A stretch of 64,000 nucleotides of DNA from Phycomyces nitens. Lineage: Eukaryota; Mucoromycota; Mucoromycetes; Mucorales; Phycomycetaceae. Under the pieces are notes generated by a model, which was given only the letters and a program-made list of their open reading frames with translations, searched no databases and had not been told where the DNA came from. A program made the position numbers and the translations under genes. The stretch lies in NCBI GenBank assembly GCA_022702545.1, contig JAHRBC010000004.1, forward strand, positions 6,168,001 through 6,232,000, given 5' to 3'. Positions 63,319-64,000 of this stretch are shown here, piece by piece (positions within the stretch are counted from its first letter, which is position 1; every line of letters begins with the position of its first letter).

Positions 63319-64000
63319 CTAAAACATCTCCAGAGCTTCCTGCTCACACAAGGCATTTTTATACAGGGGAGTTTTGATAAAATTAGGCACAGCATCGTGA
63401 GCCAACAAACAATACACTTCTTTTTCCACACGGTCCAGCCACATGAACATCAAATCAAGAAACTCGTTGCATATACTGTTGTCGGTATCGTTAATCTCGG
63501 CCTGCATATCTATCACTTCTTTATCCACATCTTGCCTCAAATCATAGGCCACGTTGAGTTCGCGCGGAGAATTGGGGGAGACAAAGGTTATCCACAGCGA
63601 ACATGCGCTAGAAAGTTTGACTTTTGGTTGGCATGACTGGGATCTTAGAGCATGAAGTGCTAGCCAGAACTCGAGGTTCTCTTCACACAAATGTTCTTTT
63701 AGGAATATTCCAAACGCATGCTGGAGAGTAGGCGTCTCGAGTATCTGAAGAAGCTTGGGTACGCCGCCAACCTGCTGTCTGACGGGTTTTGGTCGCCGAT
63801 GCGCCGCGATTGTCAATTCGGGTTCACTGAAGGAGGTAGGCAGGCGAAGTGCAGGTACAGAGTCATAGTTGGTTGAACGCAATTGGTGTTTTGATCTGTC
63901 GGCCTTCCAGTCCGTGGCCTGTTGGTGTCCCTTGTCTGTAAGGGAAAGAAAGACGGTGCTGGAGACGCGGACATATCCGGCTGATGCTTTGGATCCCTGA
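63319..64000 (-). CDS. RGS-domain regulator of G-protein signalling, partial (DEP-RGS, Sst2-like)
   Basis: Uninterrupted frame from the right window edge to a stop at 63319, so the 5' part is missing. The edge-proximal residues GYVRVSSTVFLSLTDKGHQ look like the end of a DEP domain. A linker follows, then an RGS domain from about LLQILETPTLQHAFGIFLKE through HLCEENLEFWLALHALR, an insert, EINDTDNSICNEFLDLMF and the closing VYCLLAHDAVPNFIKTPLYK. DEP plus RGS is the Sst2/FlbA/Rgs1 architecture. These proteins speed GTP hydrolysis by G-alpha and dampen pheromone or nutrient signals, which makes the neighbouring Ste11 a thematically related gene. An insert of about 35 residues (SSACSLWITFVSPNSPRELN) splits the RGS helices. 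The C-terminus ends EQEALEMF. Confidence 0.88.
   Translation of the reverse strand, partial: QGSKASAGYVRVSSTVFLSLTDKGHQQATDWKADRSKHQLRSTNYDSVPALRLPTSFSEPELTIAAHRRPKPVRQQVGGVPKLLQILETPTLQHAFGIFLKEHLCEENLEFWLALHALRSQSCQPKVKLSSACSLWITFVSPNSPRELNVAYDLRQDVDKEVIDMQAEINDTDNSICNEFLDLMFMWLDRVEKEVYCLLAHDAVPNFIKTPLYKNALCEQEALEMF

Overview
The window is eukaryotic: AT-rich DNA with many short GT-AG introns, dispersed protein-coding genes and one intronless tRNA. The gene set suggests a filamentous early-diverging fungus, most likely Mucoromycota (Mucorales-like): a Rhizopus-type exopolygalacturonase, an AreA/NIT2-type GATA factor, a Ste11 MAPKKK with SAM and Ras-binding regions, Vac8, an HP1 protein, an Sst2-like DEP-RGS protein, and a Mutator-like transposon whose transposase is fused to an OTU-like protease. 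The species cannot be named from sequence alone. Gene models below were spliced by hand; for most genes the exon sum is divisible by three and every exon junction keeps frame.

Layout. 1-1451: 3' part of a multi-pass membrane protein gene. 2867-4130 (-): secreted exopolygalacturonase. 5491-10688: a 5.2-kb MULE element with terminal inverted repeats and a 9-bp target-site duplication, carrying a (-) transposase-OTU gene with two apparent frameshifts. 11187-12305: HP1-like protein. 12556-13789: short-chain dehydrogenase. 14100-16404 (-): Vac8. 17363-19505: CCA-adding enzyme. 19896-23141: ATRX/ARIP4-like SNF2 ATPase, convergent with an MTH1-type Nudix hydrolase (-) that is followed by SUMO (-). 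After a 2.3-kb gap come NDUFAF2 and CSB/Rad26 (both -), a small unknown gene, and adenylate kinase (-). 35.6-39.6 kb is nearly empty apart from tRNA-Arg(UCU). 39621-41118 encodes an unknown protein with three 64-residue repeats. Then RFC1 (-, lacking an N-terminal BRCT region), a degraded stretch, a small membrane protein, RPA2, a zinc-knuckle gene, and propionyl-CoA carboxylase beta. A 2.9-kb gene-free stretch precedes the GATA factor gene; then come a phytanoyl-CoA dioxygenase-family protein, a thaumatin-like protein (-), a 134-aa unknown gene, Ste11, and the edge-truncated RGS gene (-).

Functional themes. Many genes serve genome maintenance (MTH1, ATRX-like, CSB, RFC1, RPA2, SUMO, HP1). 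Others serve mitochondrial metabolism (NDUFAF2, PCCB, CCA1 with a putative dual start) and signalling (Ste11, RGS). The least ordinary items are the MULE-OTU transposon with iteron-like GGGCACGACGTTTT repeats, four GC-AG introns, the repeat-built unknown gene, and the short RFC1 model.
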